From Candidatus Krumholzibacteriia bacterium (GTDB taxonomy: Bacteria; Krumholzibacteriota; Krumholzibacteriia; LZORAL124-64-63), in contig DAOWLV010000003.1 of assembly GCA_030643455.1 (NCBI GenBank), positions 1 to 23,519 on the forward strand: 23,519 nucleotides of DNA, given 5' to 3'. Of this stretch, positions 15,894 to 23,519 are shown one piece after another (position 1 is the first letter of the stretch; every line of letters begins with the position of its first letter). Position numbers and translations under genes: made by a program. The notes beneath the pieces are model-generated. The model worked only from the letters and a program-made list of their open reading frames with translations, had not been told where the DNA came from and searched no databases.

Positions 15894-15922
15894 ATACTAT
15901 CTTTTGAGTCGGCTTGGCACAA
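15894..15922 (-). promoter_or_regulatory. Candidate promoter of the sensor-cNBD-gpmI cluster
   Basis: On the minus strand TTGTGC (15922-15917), a 17-base spacer and TAGTAT (15899-15894), about 50 bases before the TTG start. Matches to consensus are partial (three and four of six). Confidence 0.3.
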
Positions 15923-15978
15923 AAACGTTTCCCGGGGAAGGTCGGAGCATCCACCGGGGGCCTTGGGGTCCGAAGAAT

Positions 15979-16022
15979 GAGGGGTGGAGTTCCGGCCACG
16001 ACGGCTTCGACTTCCACCCCTC
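15979..16022 (-). terminator. Long inverted repeat after the S9 peptidase gene, possible terminator
   Basis: A perfect 10-bp stem (GAGGGGTGGA/TCCACCCCTC, 15979-15988 and 16013-16022) with a 24-base loop, 24 bases after the S9 stop. Only a weak T-rich ATTCTT follows on the minus strand. Termination or transcript protection is likely; an operator for the next gene is possible. Confidence 0.45.
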
Positions 16023-16045
16023 GATTGATCAGGTCATATCCCCGT

Positions 16046-18511
16046 TCAGGACCCCTCGACCTCCTGGGCTTCCAGCGTCCGGGGCTCCGCATCCTTGACG
16101 TAGCGATCCAGCCAGGTCGTGGTCTCCCACAACAGATGCATGATCGATTCACGCGCCCGGTAGCCGTGGCTTTCGTGGGGCAGCATCACCAGCCGCACCG
16201 TCGCGCCGTGGCCCTTCAGGGCGCCGTACATGCGCTCGCTCTGCATGGGGAAGGTACCGGAGTTGTTGTCAGCCTCGCCATGCACCAGCAGGATCGGTTC
16301 GTTGATCTTGTCCGCGTGCATGAAAGGTGACATCTGGAAGTAGATCTGCGGGGCCTCCCACAAGGTTCGCTCTTCGGCCTGGAAACCGAAGGGCGTCAGG
16401 GTGCGGTTGTAGGCGCCGCTGCGGGGCAGGCCCAGGCGGAAAAGATCGCTGTGGGCCAGAAGATTCGCGGTCATGAAGGCGCCATAGCTGTGACCGCCGA
16501 TGGCGATCCGGTCGCGGTCGACCACACCCCGGTCGACCACCACGTCGATCGCCGCCTGGGCGCTGCTGACCAGCTGCTCGATGAAGGTGTCGTTGGGTTC
16601 GACGTCGCCTTCGCCGACTATGGGCATGGTGGGGTCGTCGAACACGGCGTAACCCTGGGTCAGGTACAGCATGGGCGACCCCCACCAGACCCGCGTGAAG
16701 CGGTAGGGGGAGTCGGTTACCTGGCCGGCGTCCTTCTTGCTCTTGAACTCGGTGGGATAGGCCCACATCAGCATGGGCAGGGGGCCGTCCCGGTCCTTGT
16801 CGTAACCGGCGGGCAAATACAGGGTGCCGGTGAGTGTGACCCCGTCGGCGCGTTCGTAGGTGATCATCTCCTTGCTGATGCCGGCGAGCTGGGGGTTGGG
16901 ATCGGGGAAGAAGGTTTTCTGTTCCAGTTGACCTTCCTTCAGATCGCGCAGCCAGTAGTTGGGCGGTTCGGTCTGGGATTCACGCCGGGTCAGCATCTTT
17001 CGCTTCTTGACGTCCACCAGTTCGACGGGACGCTCGAAGTAAGGGGCCTCGCTGCGGAACAGCCGGGTTGTCTCGCCGGTCTTCAGGCTGTAGGAGTCGA
17101 GGAATGGACGGTCGCCTTCCTCGGAAGCGCCGTCACCGATCAGGAAGATGGTGTCGCCACCGTCGGCGGTCAGGATCACGTCCCGGCCGAATTTGCCGTG
17201 GTGCATGATCGGTTGGCCGGGATCCGCGTAGCGGTCCTGGAACGACCGGTCCTGGATCTTGGCGGGGGCGAAGCCGCGGTCGTCCGGCTTGACGCGCCAG
17301 ACCTTCAGGTTGCGGGTCTTCCACCACCAGCTGGTCACGAAGGCCAGATCGCCGTCGCCCCAGGTGACGCCACCGTAGCGCTGGGCCAGGGTCATCAGGG
17401 CTTCGGGTTCGCCGTCGAAAGGCGCTTTCAGGGTGAAGATGCGATCGCGTTCGTCGGCTTCGATGCCTCCGTCGCCGCCGTCCAGGGCCTCGACCCAGCA
17501 CAACTCGGACGCCGCGTCGGCTCGCCAGGTGAACAAACGCCGGCCGGTGGCCACCGACCCGAAGCTGATCGGCACCTGATCCTGCAGGGGCAGATCGGCC
17601 ACCAGGTAGACAAGTTCGCCTTTCAGGTTCCAGATCTCGACCTTCTTGGGGAAATCATCCTCCTGCAGGGAGTAGGAGTAGGGATGCTGCACCATCTGGA
17701 CCATGAGGAATTTGCCGTCCGGCGAGGGGCTCACCGAACGGAAGACCGCCGGGGAGCCCAGGTTTTCGACCTTCCCCTTGAAGTCGAGCCGCACAAGCTG
17801 GCTGGTGGTGTAGTACTCGTAGAGCGATTCGTCGTAGGGATTCTGGAGAAGATCCTGCAGGGTCCGGGCGGGGGCCTTTTTGCCCAGGTTCTCCTGGACC
17901 ACGGGTCCCGAGGGGGTTAACGGCTCGGCTGGCGCGTCGCCTCGTCCGGCAGGTACTGTCCGCGCCACGAAACTCTTGCTGTCGGCAAGCCAGCTGTAGG
18001 GCCGGCCGTAGACCGCGTTGAGGGCCATGTCCTCGGGCGAGACGCGAACGGCTTCGCCATTTTTCAGTTCGGCGTACCACAGGCTCAGTTTGTCTTCGGA
18101 GTTCACCACGAAGCCGACGCGTTTGGCGTCGGGCGACCAGCTGACGCTGGTGATGCGGGCTTCGGCGGGAAGTCCGGTGACCTGGGTCTCTTCTCCATCT
18201 TTCAGGCGTTGGAAGGTCAGACCGTTCAGGTTGCGTCCTCGGCTGGGACCGTTGCTTCGCGGGTTGATGCGCAGACCCGCCAACCGCAGTTCGGGCTGGG
18301 CCACCTCGGAAATCGGAGGGTAGCCGGGACGTTGGAGCAGCAGCAGCCACTCGTTGTCAGGGCTGAGGTAGACACCCGGGGTGGGCGGGGCGTCGATGAT
18401 GTCGGCCAGCACCTGGGCCGGCATCTGGTATTCGAGGGCGTCGCCTTCGGCCAGGACCGGACCGGTCAGGATCAAGACGAGCAACACAATGGCAACGGAA
18501 AAACGGCGCAT
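16046..18511 (-). CDS. Secreted S9 prolyl-oligopeptidase-family serine peptidase
   Basis: An 821-residue secreted or periplasmic peptidase. The Sec signal peptide is MRRFSVAIVLLVLILTGPVLA, with cleavage near 21-22. Residues about 40-560 form the beta-propeller gate, with repeated strands such as ITSVSWSPDAKRVGFVV and FRSVSPSPDGKFLMVQM. The alpha/beta-hydrolase domain (about 570-810) contains the nucleophile S675 in GGHSYGAFM, Asp about D748 in VHGEADNNSGTFPMQSERM, and His about H782 in LPHESHGYRARES: a complete triad. The whole resembles the GseP-like glutamyl-endopeptidase/acylaminoacyl-peptidase branch; substrate preference is not certain. GAGGAG lies a few bases before the ATG. It is divergent from the C25 peptidase gene across a 455-base gap. 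Confidence 0.93.
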   Translation of the reverse strand: MRRFSVAIVLLVLILTGPVLAEGDALEYQMPAQVLADIIDAPPTPGVYLSPDNEWLLLLQRPGYPPISEVAQPELRLAGLRINPRSNGPSRGRNLNGLTFQRLKDGEETQVTGLPAEARITSVSWSPDAKRVGFVVNSEDKLSLWYAELKNGEAVRVSPEDMALNAVYGRPYSWLADSKSFVARTVPAGRGDAPAEPLTPSGPVVQENLGKKAPARTLQDLLQNPYDESLYEYYTTSQLVRLDFKGKVENLGSPAVFRSVSPSPDGKFLMVQMVQHPYSYSLQEDDFPKKVEIWNLKGELVYLVADLPLQDQVPISFGSVATGRRLFTWRADAASELCWVEALDGGDGGIEADERDRIFTLKAPFDGEPEALMTLAQRYGGVTWGDGDLAFVTSWWWKTRNLKVWRVKPDDRGFAPAKIQDRSFQDRYADPGQPIMHHGKFGRDVILTADGGDTIFLIGDGASEEGDRPFLDSYSLKTGETTRLFRSEAPYFERPVELVDVKKRKMLTRRESQTEPPNYWLRDLKEGQLEQKTFFPDPNPQLAGISKEMITYERADGVTLTGTLYLPAGYDKDRDGPLPMLMWAYPTEFKSKKDAGQVTDSPYRFTRVWWGSPMLYLTQGYAVFDDPTMPIVGEGDVEPNDTFIEQLVSSAQAAIDVVVDRGVVDRDRIAIGGHSYGAFMTANLLAHSDLFRLGLPRSGAYNRTLTPFGFQAEERTLWEAPQIYFQMSPFMHADKINEPILLVHGEADNNSGTFPMQSERMYGALKGHGATVRLVMLPHESHGYRARESIMHLLWETTTWLDRYVKDAEPRTLEAQEVEGS

Positions 18512-18655
18512 CGGAAAAACTCCTCGGTTCAGAAAGGTGATCAGCGAAACGTCAGCATAAACTGATCGGCGGGCAATAGGTACCTACGATTCCGACCGGG
18601 AATTCGTTTCAGGGTCATGCCAATAATTATGGAAACGGGGTGAGGAGTTCCGGGG

Positions 18656-18685
18656 CATTGGGGGAACCCGGGTCATTGGGGAACC
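18656..18685. repeat. Imperfect direct repeat
   Basis: CATTGGGGGAACC (18656-18668) recurs as CATTGGGGAACC (18674-18685), one G shorter, 18 bases apart. No function can be assigned. Confidence 0.5.
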
Positions 18686-18716
18686 AGCCAGAATTTCGGA
18701 TGATAAGGTAAAAAAG

Positions 18717-18736
18717 ACTATTTCTAGGGAAATAGT
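18717..18736. promoter_or_regulatory. 20-bp palindrome, operator or minus-strand terminator
   Basis: ACTATTTC (18717-18724), loop TAGG, GAAATAGT (18729-18736): perfect 8-bp arms. On the minus strand it runs straight into CTTTTTT, so it looks like an intrinsic terminator for a leftward transcript. On the plus strand TTTTATT lies a few bases beyond. Confidence 0.45.
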
Positions 18737-18784
18737 GGGAATTTTATTAGGCAAAAAAAATATCATAAAGTTAACAATTATGTC

Positions 18785-18801
18785 CTTTTTGTTACAAAAA
18801 G
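18785..18801. promoter_or_regulatory. 17-bp palindrome upstream of the C25 peptidase gene
   Basis: CTTTTTG-TTA-CAAAAAG, a perfect 7-bp inverted repeat with 3-base centre, 165 bases before the C25 start and inside the AT-rich tract. It looks like a regulator-binding site; the protein is unknown. Confidence 0.4.
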
Positions 18802-18966
18802 CTGTTTTGTTTTGAAAAAATAATACGGTGCGGTTTTCCGTTCCTGTACAATTAGAACGAGTGGGAGATCACCGATGCTGAGTTTCTAGCTTCAGCCCGC
18901 TATCGCCCGCCGGATTGAGCTTCGCACATAGACATAATCATGGGTTTTGGATTCGGGAGGGTCGCA

Positions 18967-21900
18967 ATGATGCGCACGAGAATGCTTGTTCTGGTCCTGA
19001 CGGTTTTGTTTGTCACTTCCGGAGTGGTCCACGGGGCCACTATTCCATTGACGGGAGGCGACCCCAGGCTGGAAACCACCGGCGACGGTGTCGCGGGAGT
19101 CGAGTTCCAGGTCGAGGTGGGGTTGTTGCAGACCCTCGACGTTGACACCAAGGGGGGAAGCTTCACGCGCATCTTCATTCCCGGTTTCCATACTTCGCGG
19201 ATTGAAGGGGAGCCCGAGCTGCCCATGATGAACCGCCTGGTATCCATCCCGGTCGGGGCCACTCCCCGGATCGAGGTGGCCAACGTACGCACACGCATGA
19301 TCGACCTCGCCGACTACGGGATCACCGACCTGATCATGCCGGCCCAGCCGAGTCTGTCCAAGAGTGCGGATCCGGCGACGGTTCCCTTCGTGTATGAAAC
19401 AGGATCCTACAACCAGCTCGAGGTTCGGCGGGAGCTGGTTCAGCTGGTGAACCAGGGAAGCCTGCGCTCCATGAACATCAGCCGCCTGGAAATCTCACCG
19501 GTGGCCTACTTCCCGACCACCGGCCAGCTGGAAGTCGTCGAGAGCATGGACGTGTCCATCTCCTTCGATAATGCCGACCACCGGGCCAACAGCGAGCTGA
19601 TCGCCCGGACCTACAGTCCTTTCTTCGAACACCTTTACGACGGCATCGCCGGTACGTTGGGCTTCCACGACGACTATCCCGACAGGGTTGGCGACGTGGT
19701 GACCATGGTCATCGTGACCCCGCCCATGTTCGCGGGACAGCTGGCTGATTTTGTGGACTGGAAGACCGAACGCGGTTTCCACACCATCCTGGCCGTGACC
19801 GGGACCCCGGAAGTCGGGACCACCACTGGCGACATCCAGGCCTATCTGCACGGGCTGTACAACAACGCCACACCCGAACTGCCGGCGCCGAGTTTCGTGC
19901 TCTTCGTGGGCGACGTGGCCCAGATGCCAACCTTCTTCAACGGTGGCGACGCCACCGACCGGCCCTACTGCGCGGTCGACGGCGACCTGGTGCCGGACAT
20001 GTATTACGGGCGTTTCAGCGCCACGAACCCCAGTGAGTTGCAGGCTCAGCTGGACAAGACAATGACCTACGATCAGTTCACCATGGCTGATCCGAGCTAT
20101 CTGGATAATGTCACCCTGATTGCCGGTGTGGACAGCGGCTGGGCGCCGACCCACGGCAACGGCCAGATCAACTACGGGACCGAACACTACTTCAACCTGT
20201 CCCACGGCATCACCAGCAACACCTACCTCTACCCGGCCAGTGCCGGCCCGGTGGAGGCCGAGATCATCCAGACGGTGAACGACGGAGTGGCCCTGATCAA
20301 CTACACGGCCCACGGCAACCAGACCAGCTGGCATGATCCGTCCATGAGCCAGAGCGACGTCAACGGCATGACCAACGACGGCAAATACACCCTGGCCATC
20401 GGCAACTGTTGCCTGACCTCGACCTACGACTACGGCGAGTGCTTCGGGGAGACCTGGCTGCGGGCACCCAACAAGGGAGCCATTGGCTACATCGGCGGCT
20501 CCAACTCGACCTACTGGGACGAGGACTACTGGTGGGGCGTAGGTTTCCATCCCGCCGCCGAGATCAATGGAACCGCCTATCCGTACGAAGATACCGGCCT
20601 TGGGACCTACGACGGCATCTTCCACGAACATGGCGAGGCCATGACCCAGTGGTACGTGACCAACGACGCCTACATCTTCTCCGGCAACCTGGCCGTGATG
20701 GAATCCGGCTCGACCCGCACCGAATACTACTGGAACATCTACAACCTGCTCGGCGATCCGAGCCTGTCGACATATATCGCCCCGGTGTCCAACACCGTCG
20801 GGCATCTCGAAACGGTTTTCATCGGCACGCCGAGTATGACCGTGACCGCGGACGTCGGCAGTTACGTGGGCCTGACCCAGGACGGTGTCCTGATGGGCGC
20901 CGGTACCGTGGATGAGAGTGGAAGTGTGGACCTGACCTATCTGGACATGCTGACTCCCGGCGTGCCCATGAAGATGGTCGTCACCGCCCAGAACCGGGTG
21001 CCCTACATGACGGATATCAACGTCATCGTGCCGGCGACCGTCACGATCAATCCCATGGTCATCGACGTGAACGTGCCGACGGATGTCACCGTCACGGTTA
21101 TGGACGCTGGCGGCACGATTCCCCAGCCCGGCATCGAGATCTGGGCCGAGGGCCTGAACTACGTCACCACCCCGGTGGTGACCGACGCCGGCGGTGTCGC
21201 GGTGATCAACGTCACTGCGGCCTACGGGCCGACGCTGGACATCGTGGGTCAGGATCCCGGTGAGGCATACCGGCTGTTCACCGAACAGGTAACGGTCAAT
21301 GCGGCGGTACTGACCGCGCCTGATCTGACCGTCAGTACGGATATCGGTCTGAGCGACGCTTTTGCCCTGAACCTGCCGGGCACCATGACCGCCACGGTGG
21401 CTGAAGCGGGCCATAACCTGATCGCCCTGCTGCCCGACGGCACGCAGGTCGAGACCGGCGACTACAACCTGGTCGTGACACCGACCCAGCTGGGCGAGGT
21501 CACCGGGATCATCGCCGTCAGCGGGTACAACCTGTACCAGGAGACCTTCACGGTCATCGAGGCCTACGGCAGCGTGGCCGGCGTGGTCACCAGCGGCGGC
21601 AGCCCCATGGCGGGTGTGATCGTCAACTGCCTGGATGAATTCGGCGGTACGGTGTTCAGCGACATCACCGACGCCGGCGGCAACTACGCCTCGCCTGAAG
21701 ACATCCTGGTCGACGACTACACCCTTGTTGTTGACCACTTCGGCTACCTGCACTTCGAGCAGGCGGTGTTCGTTAACTACGGCGCCAACACGTTCGATAT
21801 CGACCTGGTCGCCGCACCGAGCGGCATCCTGACGGGTACCGTACTCGACGCCGATACGTTCGAGCCCCTGCAGGGAACGGTCAAGGTGTACCGCACAGAC

Positions 21901-23519
21901 ACGGGCGATCTCTATACCGAGACCACCTGTGACGTGGACGGGAACTACACGACCTCGGCGCTGCCCTATTTCGACTACGAAATCAAGGTGCGCGCCTGGC
22001 ACCATGTGCCGGTGACCATCACCATGACCATCAACCAGCCGGAGACCGTGAAGAACTTCCTGCTCACGGCCACCAACGGCGATCTGCTGCTGATCGATGA
22101 TGGTGGTGCCACCGCCGCCAAACCCGTCAAGATGGGCGGAAAAAACGGCGACGTCTTCATGGCAGACGGTTATGTCTCCACCAATACGAAGAGTGCTGCC
22201 CAGATGGCGATCGACCTCGAGGAAATGGGTTATTTCGTGAGCGTGGAAGGTGCGGGCACGGTTGATCCGGCCACTTTCTGGGACTACGACCTGGTCATCC
22301 TGTCCTGTGGGGATAATGTCAACACCCTGGAAAACGCTTCACTGAAGACGGGGTTGACCAGTTTCGCCCAGGCCGGCGGGCACGTGCTGCTCGAAGGCGG
22401 CGAGCTGGGTTATGATCAATACAACGACGACGGTTTCGCCACCCATGTCATGCACTCGAACGACTGGAACCACGACAACTCCGGAAACATCGGGGTCAAC
22501 GACGTGGATGCCTATATCCTGAACAACCCCAACCACGCCTGTGTGCCCCTGGATCTGACCTACTCGGGTTACGGGGACAGCGATGCCATGGTGCCTCTGC
22601 CGGATGCGGAAATGCCCATGAACTGGACAGACTATCCCGAGGATGCCAGCCTGATCACCTACGATCCGAACCCGGCTCCCGAGGGTGGGCAGATCGTCTT
22701 CTTCACGTTCAATTACCTGGCTGTGGACCAGGGCCGCTATTCCCTCCTGGAGAATGCCGTCCTGTGGCTGTTGACGCCTGAATTCGGCACCAGCTCGGTC
22801 AGCGGCCAGGCTGTTCTCATGGACGAGACGGACTTTTCCGGCATCACCATCTCCGCGATTCCCAACGGCGGGTCGGTGGTGACGGGTCCGGACGGGACCT
22901 ATAGCCTCGACGGCCTTTTCGCGGGCACCTATCAGATTCGCGCCGAAAAGGAAAACTGGGCCACCCAGGTTCTCGACGTGACGCTCGCCGAGGGCGAGAA
23001 CCTGGCGGATGTGAACTTCGTGCTCACGCCGACCAGCGAGCTGGACGTCTGCAGTGAGCCGGGATTGCCCATCAACGACTATGATACCGTCAGTGACGTG
23101 ATCAGCGTCGCGGTGGCGGGCACTATTTCGGAGGTCGAGGTCTACGTCAATGTCACCCACACCTTCCAGGGCGACCTCATCCTGACCCTTACTTCACCCG
23201 AAGGCATCGAAGTGGTTCTTCACAACCGTTCCGGCGGCAGCACCGACAACATCATTGGCTGGTACCCCACCGATCTGGCTCCTGCCGGTGACCTGGATGC
23301 CTTTACCGGCGAGGAGATGTTCGGGGACTGGACCCTGTCCGTCAGCGACGAGGCCGGCGGGGACCAGGGCACGTTCAACGAGTGGTGCCTGCACTTCATC
23401 TACGAAGAGGGACCGGTATCCGCGGTCGTGGCACCGTTCATGGTCGAAGCGATGTCCGACGGCGGCATGGAATTGACCTGGCAGGTTGATCCGGTGGGTC
23501 TGGATGGGTACAATGTATA
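18967..23519 (+). CDS. Secreted multidomain gingipain-like C25 cysteine peptidase, 3'-truncated
   Basis: The frame is open from ATG 18967 (GGGAGG six bases upstream) to the window end, 1517 codons. A signal peptide covers about 1-23. A propeptide-like beta-rich region (25-235) precedes the C25 catalytic domain (about 243-605). Its dyad is H449 in INYTAHGNQTSW and C482 in IGNCCLTSTYDYGECFGE, matching gingipain His and Cys; YIGGSNSTYWDEDYWW and LLGDPSL close the domain. Ig-like modules follow, then carboxypeptidase-regulatory-like repeats (868-950 and 952-1037). A ThuA/glutamine-amidotransferase-like alpha/beta domain (1039-1270: LLLIDDGG, LVILSCGDN, AGGHVLLEGGELGY) comes next. A third regulatory-like repeat (1277-1354) precedes a proprotein-convertase P domain (1358-1481) and the start of an FN3/FlgD-like segment (VDPVGLDGYNV). 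A C-terminal sorting domain, if any, lies outside. Confidence 0.92.
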   Translation, partial: MMRTRMLVLVLTVLFVTSGVVHGATIPLTGGDPRLETTGDGVAGVEFQVEVGLLQTLDVDTKGGSFTRIFIPGFHTSRIEGEPELPMMNRLVSIPVGATPRIEVANVRTRMIDLADYGITDLIMPAQPSLSKSADPATVPFVYETGSYNQLEVRRELVQLVNQGSLRSMNISRLEISPVAYFPTTGQLEVVESMDVSISFDNADHRANSELIARTYSPFFEHLYDGIAGTLGFHDDYPDRVGDVVTMVIVTPPMFAGQLADFVDWKTERGFHTILAVTGTPEVGTTTGDIQAYLHGLYNNATPELPAPSFVLFVGDVAQMPTFFNGGDATDRPYCAVDGDLVPDMYYGRFSATNPSELQAQLDKTMTYDQFTMADPSYLDNVTLIAGVDSGWAPTHGNGQINYGTEHYFNLSHGITSNTYLYPASAGPVEAEIIQTVNDGVALINYTAHGNQTSWHDPSMSQSDVNGMTNDGKYTLAIGNCCLTSTYDYGECFGETWLRAPNKGAIGYIGGSNSTYWDEDYWWGVGFHPAAEINGTAYPYEDTGLGTYDGIFHEHGEAMTQWYVTNDAYIFSGNLAVMESGSTRTEYYWNIYNLLGDPSLSTYIAPVSNTVGHLETVFIGTPSMTVTADVGSYVGLTQDGVLMGAGTVDESGSVDLTYLDMLTPGVPMKMVVTAQNRVPYMTDINVIVPATVTINPMVIDVNVPTDVTVTVMDAGGTIPQPGIEIWAEGLNYVTTPVVTDAGGVAVINVTAAYGPTLDIVGQDPGEAYRLFTEQVTVNAAVLTAPDLTVSTDIGLSDAFALNLPGTMTATVAEAGHNLIALLPDGTQVETGDYNLVVTPTQLGEVTGIIAVSGYNLYQETFTVIEAYGSVAGVVTSGGSPMAGVIVNCLDEFGGTVFSDITDAGGNYASPEDILVDDYTLVVDHFGYLHFEQAVFVNYGANTFDIDLVAAPSGILTGTVLDADTFEPLQGTVKVYRTDTGDLYTETTCDVDGNYTTSALPYFDYEIKVRAWHHVPVTITMTINQPETVKNFLLTATNGDLLLIDDGGATAAKPVKMGGKNGDVFMADGYVSTNTKSAAQMAIDLEEMGYFVSVEGAGTVDPATFWDYDLVILSCGDNVNTLENASLKTGLTSFAQAGGHVLLEGGELGYDQYNDDGFATHVMHSNDWNHDNSGNIGVNDVDAYILNNPNHACVPLDLTYSGYGDSDAMVPLPDAEMPMNWTDYPEDASLITYDPNPAPEGGQIVFFTFNYLAVDQGRYSLLENAVLWLLTPEFGTSSVSGQAVLMDETDFSGITISAIPNGGSVVTGPDGTYSLDGLFAGTYQIRAEKENWATQVLDVTLAEGENLADVNFVLTPTSELDVCSEPGLPINDYDTVSDVISVAVAGTISEVEVYVNVTHTFQGDLILTLTSPEGIEVVLHNRSGGSTDNIIGWYPTDLAPAGDLDAFTGEEMFGDWTLSVSDEAGGDQGTFNEWCLHFIYEEGPVSAVVAPFMVEAMSDGGMELTWQVDPVGLDGYNV

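Larger units (their letters stand above)
18512..18966. other. AT-rich divergent intergenic region
   Basis: 455 bases between the divergent S9 and C25 peptidase genes. It holds a short direct repeat (18656-18685), two perfect palindromes (18717-18736 and 18785-18801) and a TACAAT at 18847-18852 that could be a -10 for the C25 gene, though no good -35 is seen. GGGAGG at 18955-18960 is the ribosome-binding site for ATG 18967. I see no credible gene in it. Confidence 0.6.

Noticed and set aside
16451..17920. 489-codon plus-strand frame opposite the S9 peptidase
   Set aside because: Antisense shadow; no ribosome-binding site or domain motif, and the S9 triad and propeller are read on the other strand.
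18584..18766. 60-codon minus-strand frame in the peptidase intergenic region
   Set aside because: It spans the palindrome and AT-rich tract, has no ribosome-binding site, and its composition follows non-coding DNA.
19495..22005. 836-codon open frame on the minus strand opposite the C25 peptidase
   Set aside because: It is a shadow of GC-rich codon bias: its translation is rich in His, Asp, Gly, Val and Gln with no domain pattern, while the opposite frame encodes a clear C25 peptidase.
1..23519. CRISPR arrays, insertion sequences, prophage, tRNA or rRNA genes
   Set aside because: No regularly spaced repeats, transposase or integrase reading frames, or recognisable structural RNA sequences were found on either strand.

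Overview
The window is GC-rich bacterial chromosomal DNA with tightly packed genes, high-GC third codon positions and only a few AT-rich intergenic gaps. Tripartite RND efflux with an outer-membrane lipoprotein, several secreted proteins with Sec signal peptides, and a very large gingipain-like C25 peptidase with carboxypeptidase-regulatory-like and P domains all point to a diderm. That set, together with an apparent selenoprotein, suits an uncultured FCB-type lineage (Krumholzibacteriota/Eisenbacteria-like) or a similar environmental phylum. This placement is inference; no rRNA or other marker gene is present.

Left part (1-4300): a 5'-truncated sodium:alanine (AGCS) symporter with an unusual roughly 100-residue insertion, a SAM methyltransferase and a small acidic zinc-ribbon-like protein run on the plus strand. 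They meet, at a bidirectional terminator, a minus-strand HesB/IscA-like gene whose conserved cysteine codon is replaced by in-frame UGA, followed by a SECIS-like hairpin. I read it as a selenoprotein that a standard gene caller would truncate to a 69-residue fragment. A secreted 225-residue protein of unknown function follows.

Centre (4412-11122): a four-gene minus-strand operon, TetR regulator > TolC-like lipoprotein > membrane-fusion protein > RND permease, with a 4-base stop/start overlap at every junction. A palindromic operator overlaps the promoter in front of the regulator, so the pump is probably autoregulated. A DUF2461 (TIGR02453) gene diverges from it and ends at a strong terminator.

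Right part (12318-18511): a minus-strand cluster of a membrane protein with a Cache-like periplasmic sensor and a cytoplasmic AlbA_2 (Schlafen-type) domain, a stand-alone degenerate cyclic-nucleotide-binding-like domain translationally coupled to it, and gpmI (phosphoglycerate mutase). Upstream lies a secreted S9 prolyl-oligopeptidase-family peptidase.

Right end (18512-23519): after an AT-rich regulatory gap with two perfect palindromes, a divergent multidomain secreted C25 cysteine peptidase runs off the window. The S9 and C25 enzymes suggest extracellular or periplasmic protein degradation. The two observations most worth a second look are the UGA-containing HesB-like gene and the Cache-TM-AlbA_2 plus cNBD-like module.
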